A DNA stretch of 64,000 nucleotides from Dillenia suffruticosa (Eukaryota > Streptophyta > Magnoliopsida > Dilleniales > Dilleniaceae), in assembly GCA_033439265.1 (NCBI GenBank), contig JAVTVX010000012.1:37078261-37142260 (forward strand). The letters run 5' to 3'. The position numbers and the translations under genes are program-made. Below, piece after piece: positions 59,401 to 64,000 of the stretch. The stretch's first letter is position 1, and each line of letters opens with the position of its first letter. Below the pieces are notes generated by a model. The model was given only the letters and a program-made list of their open reading frames with translations, was not told the origin of the DNA and searched no databases.

Positions 59401-62198
59401 GTGTGATCATAAGGATGCACTAGTGTCTACTCTTGTGAGGTGGAGCCAAGAAAAACTTTCGGCATTTAGGCTGTCTCTTGCAACATAATCTGTCTAACCA
59501 GATTCTTTTCATCATATAACGGTATCTATAATGGGATTATGTCATGTTTGGTTTTGAAATTTGGAAGAGCTAATTATCATCCTTGACCTTAATTACCTCT
59601 GTGGAGTTCTTGTAGCTACAGTTTTCCATAGACAGCAATTCTTGTTCTTGTTCTTGTTCTTGTTCTTGTTCTTTTTTAGGAGTGCTTTAAAACTCCAATT
59701 GAAGCCTCATAAGTGGGGGATAAAAGCATGTCCTAAGTAGATATTTGTGCTAAACTTTCCGTTTGATGGAAGCAAATTCAGACACTAGGGCAGTGCAGTA
59801 TGCTCCTACGTATTCATGCCATGCTTTTTAATCATTCAAACACCAAGTTAAAATACTGTTAATAAGTTATTAGGAATGGCTGTAGTGCATGTGAATGAGT
59901 CTAATATTCATTCATCATTTATACTGTGCACCCGCAAAATCTATTTTCCCTGTATTTGATATCTTGCCTTCTGATTACCCTCCCCTGCCCAAACGTACAA
60001 AATAAACACATTAACTGGAAAGCCACTCTTCCTTTGTGCTATGCTCCCTAATGAAATCCTCATCAAGTTCAGTAAATTATAATATCGATTCTCTCTTCTC
60101 ATTTGCTACATTTCCCGGATGAACAATGTCCTTGTTGAAATTGTTCATGCTGATCACCAAATTTTCATTTTCCTGAAAACTGTAGTAACCTGTCAAAGGG
60201 AATCATTCTCTCATTCTCTGAGTAATTTTGTCTTTCTCACAGTCTTCATGCATGGAGATTATCCAACCCCAAGGTGTCTCGTGACAAAACTAGGAACTCT
60301 TTGTGATGAATACATTTTTAGGGGCTTACTTGGAGAACTGAATACCTGCTTAGATGTTGAGTTTGCATGCCGAGTTCTTACCACTAACTTTTGAGAATTG
60401 GAATTGATGGGCATAAGTCTTTTCTCTGTGATGTGGAACATGACCCAATGCTACATTTGTTGTACGTTTTGACTTACATTTACTCTGGTTAACATTCTTC
60501 ATCTCATGTTATCATTCTGCTCTAATTTTAATCTCAATATTACACAGAAGTATAGCAATCATTAAATCAAACAAAGATACAAGATATGGGCTGGATTCGA
60601 TCGTTACCCATGATGGGCTGAAGTTGCCTTGTTGGGCATTGGCAGACTTGTCATCATTCAAAGAGAAGTGTGGTGATGATGCTTACAGTAAGGTACTCAA
60701 TCTCAAGTACTTTAGTACACTTAGTTATTAGGCTAGAGATTTGATTTCTTTGCTATGATAAGCATGGTGTGATGCATCAAACCAACTAATGTTTATTTTA
60801 TGTGCATTGATTTACCATCTTGATGAAAGTAAGTTATTGTTGTCTTGTATTACTCTTCCTAATGCTTGACGAAGGAATTAATTAAAAAAGGTTTGAAACC
60901 ATTTGTAATTTTGTTTGTAATATCTATTATTTAGTCTCAAACCCGTGCCATTGTGTGTATAGCTTGAAATCTTTATCCACCAAGTGATGACCCTTAATAA
61001 GCCTTCCAACTATATAAGAACATGATTTATACGAAAATAAACCACTGTATTCATTCTTTAGCCCATTGTCATCAGTTACACATTTCAAGAAACCAGGATA
61101 TCTTCCATTGTGGACCTGGATTTGGGATTGGAACAGATTTTCCCAACATAGAAATCAGCAAACCTTATGAGCCAATAAGTAAATTGTAAGATTCAGCCCT
61201 GCACTGAAAGTCTCTCATGTCTAAAACAATGTCTAAATTCATATCGAGAATGATTATGTTAAACCCTAAACACCCCCAAATATGTGCTTGTGAAATTTTC
61301 AGTGCAAAAAAACACTGAAAAAAGATGCATCACTTAGATGGTTTGGGGGTCTTTGAGTATCAGCAGTGGTGTTTCTTGTCTAGTCAACAGCCAAGTTGGA
61401 GATTTATAGAAGTACGCAACACATATGGAAGTTGGTCATATTAATGTCTCCCAAAGGTTATTAATCTACGTATGAAGAATTGAAGTCATATTCTTCTTAT
61501 TCTTCATGGATTAAGAGAATTAAATATTGTTATTACTAGTTGGATTTCTTAACAATATATTCTTACAATAGCTCCCCCCCCCCCCCCGATGTAATCTATT
61601 CATTTGTAGTTAGATGTGATTGGCATTGATGAAGCTCAGTTCTTTGGGGACCTATATGATTTCTGCCGTAAAGCTGCTGATCATGATGGCAAAACCTTAA
61701 TTGTAGCTGGTTTGGATGGAGACTACCTCAGGTACTATTTCTGATTGTATCCTACTCCTGGGCAAAGTTTTCTATTTTCCCTTGTCCTTTCAGAGACTTT
61801 CCTCCTCGACTCAAATTACTTGGTATCCACTTTCGTTCCTTGTGAGATACAAATTTTTACGTCCTTTTGCATTTACCTGTTAATGTATTTCATATCTTTC
61901 TCAAGAGCACTGTTTAACAGGTGAAATTCATTTCTACAGAAGGAGTTTTGGTCATGTGCTTGATATCATCCCTCTAGCTGATACCATAACTAAGTTAACA
62001 GCCCGATGTGAAGTTTGTAACAAACAAGCACTTTTCACGCTGAGGAAGACTGACGAGACACAGAAAGAACTGATTGGTGGAGCTGAGGTGTATATGCCAG
62101 TTTGTCGGCAGCACTATGTGAGTGGACAAGCAGTCATTGAAGCTGCAAGAGATGTAATAATAGAGTCCAAGAAGGTTCAATGTGGCTGGCTGGCTTAG
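56443..62198 (+). CDS. Thymidine kinase, organelle-targeted TK1 type
   Basis: There are four exons, 56443-56768, 60548-60692, 61610-61731 and 61940-62198 (TAG), with GT..AG junctions and codons split as AG|A, none and AG|A, giving 283 aa. Residues 1 to about 75 form a Ser/Arg/Pro-rich transit peptide without acidic residues in its first 60 (a second ATG is at residue 7), suggesting plastid or mitochondrial import. The kinase core starts at [20 protein letters not shown] (P-loop 87-94), then [39 protein letters not shown] (Walker B and catalytic Glu), [10 protein letters not shown] and the lasso region with zinc cysteines ([19 protein letters not shown]). It salvages thymidine to dTMP for organelle and nuclear DNA. 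Intron 1 is unusually long at 3.8 kb because of insertions. The coding frame looks intact. Confidence 0.94.
57290..57469 (+). repeat. 90-bp tandem duplication in TK intron 1
   Basis: Two adjacent units start AGTTCACATATAATGAATAA at 57290 and 57380. They share about 45 bp perfectly (through GTATGTAATGGCAATTG) and then align with small differences to ..AACATCTT. Confidence 0.85.
57720..59125 (+). pseudogene. PPR protein pseudogene (PLS class, E-type end) in TK intron 1
   Basis: Fragments in shifting plus-strand frames read as pentatricopeptide repeats: [36 protein letters not shown] then [63 protein letters not shown]. After the inserted LTR the E-motif region follows: [20 protein letters not shown] then FYV, and [15 protein letters not shown]. 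Several frameshifts and stops, plus the LTR, make it non-functional. PLS-class PPR proteins edit organelle RNA. The intact parent gene is elsewhere. It is in the same orientation as TK. Confidence 0.85.
58380..58672 (-). mobile_element. Solo LTR inside the PPR pseudogene
   Basis: The 293-bp segment has TG..CA ends (TGTTATGAACC..GTTGTTACA on the plus strand), flanked by GTAAG (58375-58379) and ATAAG (58673-58677), one mismatch. It matches the LTR remnant at 40688-40939, by which orientation is set as minus. No internal retrotransposon sequence remains, so it fits LTR-LTR recombination. It splits the PPR reading between FLAVLSVC and the E-motif part. Confidence 0.82.
59641..59670 (+). repeat. 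(CTTGTT)5 hexanucleotide repeat
   Basis: Five perfect CTTGTT units in TK intron 1, followed by a T run. Confidence 0.92.
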
Positions 62199-62699
62199 AT
62201 GATCGGCATTTTGTCACAAACTCCAAGCTTTGGGATTGGATATGATTTGTAGTCCTCATTGATCTTAACCAATGATTGTCCTGTTTTCACATATAAAGGA
62301 AAATTAATGGTGGATATGTTATATTCTTGGCACTTTTGATTATTCTAAAGGTATGGCTCTACTATTTTCTCCCTAATTGCTCTCCTTCTGCCTCTGGTAT
62401 AACGCAAGTTTTGTAGTCCTAGTTTTCCCGTTGTTTCATTTCACTAGCCCTTTGGACAACACCGATGAAATATGTTAACCTTCAACATAAAAGGATCCTG
62501 TAGATGCAGGAAGTTTCACGGCATTTTTGCAATTTACACAGTGAAATTTTCTTTCCTTTTTCAATACTTTCTTCACTTTTTTGGGACGAATATGTGGGAA
62601 AGAGGGTTCAATTTGGAAGGGTTCGTGCACACTTTTGGAGAGAACAAAGAGGAGACAAGCGAGAGAAGAAAACACACGTAAATGCCGCAATGTTTTCAG
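62199..62699. other. TK 3' UTR and spacer
   Basis: The TK 3' UTR occupies the start. No further coding exon was identified before the F-box relic. Open frames of 60-115 codons here have no recognisable family. Confidence 0.5.
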
Positions 62700-63420
62700 A
62701 GCATGATCGTCTAAAACTCCATGCCCCAATGGTATCCGCTCATAGCCCTGTCCGCATAGGGGCCTCTTGTAATGGCCCTCCCTCCTTGACTCAAAAGACT
62801 GGAGAAGGGCTTGGATTGACTAGCAATGTGAGTACGCTATATGGAACCCGTCAATAAGAAAACACAATAGAGTGAATCTACATGTGGATGCTTCAGAGCG
62901 GAGGGACAAGCTTTTTCAGATGGGGTATGACTCGGTGAACTATGATTATGAGAGGGTCAAGGTGTTTCAGCGTTGGGAAACTCAATTCCAGGTTAACAAC
63001 TTAAGACTGAACTGTTGAAAAAGTGTTGGCAAGTGTCCATCTCTTATTGACGGTGAACAAAAATATGCCGCCGAAGGAATAATTTACTAATGGCGCTTTG
63101 CATTGGAAGGGAATTCGAGATCTGGAATTGGACACTGACAATAGAAATGGGAATAACATCTTTGCGTTTGATATTTTCAGTGTTGAGGAGTAGCAGTATA
63201 GAGAGGCAGCTACCCGAACCTAAGCCTTTACATCGGACTCGGAATGTCCACCTAGGAGTGTTTGAAGGATGTCTTTGCTTATTGGATAATTCCCATGAAG
63301 AAACTGATCCATTGGTCATGAAGTGGTATGGACTTGGGGAGTCTTGGAGTAAATTGGCCAGTATCTTTCTTTCCTAAAGTGTTCATGGCCTACGGCATGT
63401 ACCAAGAACTACGACTCCTT
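62700..63420 (+). pseudogene. F-box protein pseudogene (F-box-associated domain)
   Basis: Plus-strand fragments in several frames follow the order of the F-box-associated domain: RIGASCNGPPSL (compare GSCNGLLCL), MGYDSVNYDYERVKVF, FTNGALHWKGIR then NIFAFDIFSVEE, and QLPEPKPLHRTRNVHLGVF EGCLCLLDNSHEE, VMKWYGLGESWSKLASIF. The N-terminal F-box itself is not seen. Frameshifts and a stop after SVEE separate the parts. F-box proteins of this type are substrate receptors of SCF ubiquitin ligases and form large, rapidly decaying families. It lies just downstream of TK. Confidence 0.78.
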
Positions 63421-64000
63421 ATTGTCATCCACCAACATTCTGTATAAGGAGCCAGGTATGCTTTATGAGTTCTCCAATAACTAATGTAAACAAAAATAAA
63501 TGTGTACCATTTTTTTAAGCAGGAAAAATATTTATCATAAACAAAACAGTGTGGACACGAGAAAAAATGGGTGCCTTGAAGCTAACTTGTCATGTCTTCC
63601 ATATGAACAATTTTGAATTTCTGTCATTTGTTAATGTGACCTACTTCTCGCTCCATCTTCTAATATTTCTTTTTTTTTTTGTTTAAAAAATTATGACACA
63701 AAGTTAAAAAATAGAAAATTATAATTAATTGCATTTTTTTATATGGATGATCTTCATCTTGGTCGTATTCAATTAGAAACTTATAATTCAATATTAAAAT
63801 ATAAATATTACACTTAACAAAACAAGAAAAGTGAAAATTTTAGTATCTAAGTCGTACGTATTAATTGCTTTATTTTTTCATTTATGCATAATTCATTTAA
63901 AATTTTATTTTCTTCAATCTATGCAACTGCAAACAAACCTTTTTTGTTATTTAATTTTCTTTGTTTTTTCATTAGTGCAACATGCAATGTTTCAGCTTTA
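63421..64000. other. Right-edge spacer
   Basis: AT-rich sequence with no recognised gene. The window ends without a feature being cut as far as I can see. Confidence 0.5.

Noticed and set aside
62472..62857. Overlapping frames of 69-117 codons after the TK gene as genes
   Set aside because: They are on both strands, lack family similarity and overlap the TK 3' region and the start of the F-box relic.
1..64000. CRISPR array, operon, riboswitch or bacterial-type system
   Set aside because: The DNA is plant nuclear sequence with spliced genes. No regularly spaced repeats of CRISPR type and no polycistronic layout are present.

Overview
This window is nuclear genomic DNA from a flowering plant, most likely a woody eudicot. 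The evidence is intron-rich genes with GT..AG junctions, AT-rich spacers, plant-specific families (cytochrome b561/DOMON, INT-type inositol transporter, RABA GTPase, PPR and F-box relics), a Ty1/copia element and a LINE. I cannot name the species. Long (GA)n/(CT)n microsatellites are conspicuously frequent, often close to gene 5' ends.

Layout. 0-0.44 kb: the last two exons of an inositol monophosphatase/VTC4-like gene (+), tail to tail with a three-exon cytochrome b561/DOMON gene (-, 969-2943). 4.15-8.62 kb: an essentially complete but mutated Ty1/copia retrotransposon with matching target-site duplications. 9.8-12.6 kb: a five-exon Tim17/22/23-family gene (HP20/HP22 type, -). Its first intron carries a 5'-truncated LINE that landed just upstream of the exon-2 splice acceptor, and its apparent reading frame has a TGA at codon 5. 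12.9-20.4 kb: a gene-poor stretch holding a duplicated segment (about 14.8-16.2 and 19.1-20.4 kb). One copy carries a tRNA-like SINE candidate that the other lacks.

20.9-23.0 kb: an ARM-repeat protein gene (+). 25.9-27.9 kb: an INT-type inositol/H+ symporter gene (-). 28-35.7 kb: AT-rich spacer with repeats, a perfect 18-bp-arm hairpin and two more SINE-like copies. 35.8-39.7 kb: a RABA5a small GTPase gene (+) with a long 5'-UTR intron. 40.7-41.5 kb: an LTR-retrotransposon remnant. 42.0-43.8 kb: a Yippee-like zinc-binding protein gene (+). 45.9-50.0 kb: a two-RRM hnRNP-like gene (-) whose last coding exon is only 14 nt long. 50.8-56.0 kb: AT-rich spacer. 56.4-62.2 kb: an organelle-type thymidine kinase gene (+). 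Its 3.8-kb first intron contains a decayed PPR pseudogene, itself interrupted by a solo LTR. 62.7-63.4 kb: a decayed F-box-associated-domain pseudogene.

The genes are ordinary, independently transcribed plant genes with no sign of a cluster acting in one pathway. Inositol phosphatase and inositol transporter share a metabolite but are 25 kb apart with unrelated genes between. I found no novel enzymatic, defence or CRISPR-like system. The most unusual material is in the repeats: the LINE placed against a splice acceptor, a candidate SINE family supported by an empty-site comparison inside the window, and nested insertions in the thymidine kinase intron. Exon coordinates were derived by eye from reading frame and splice consensus, without transcript data.
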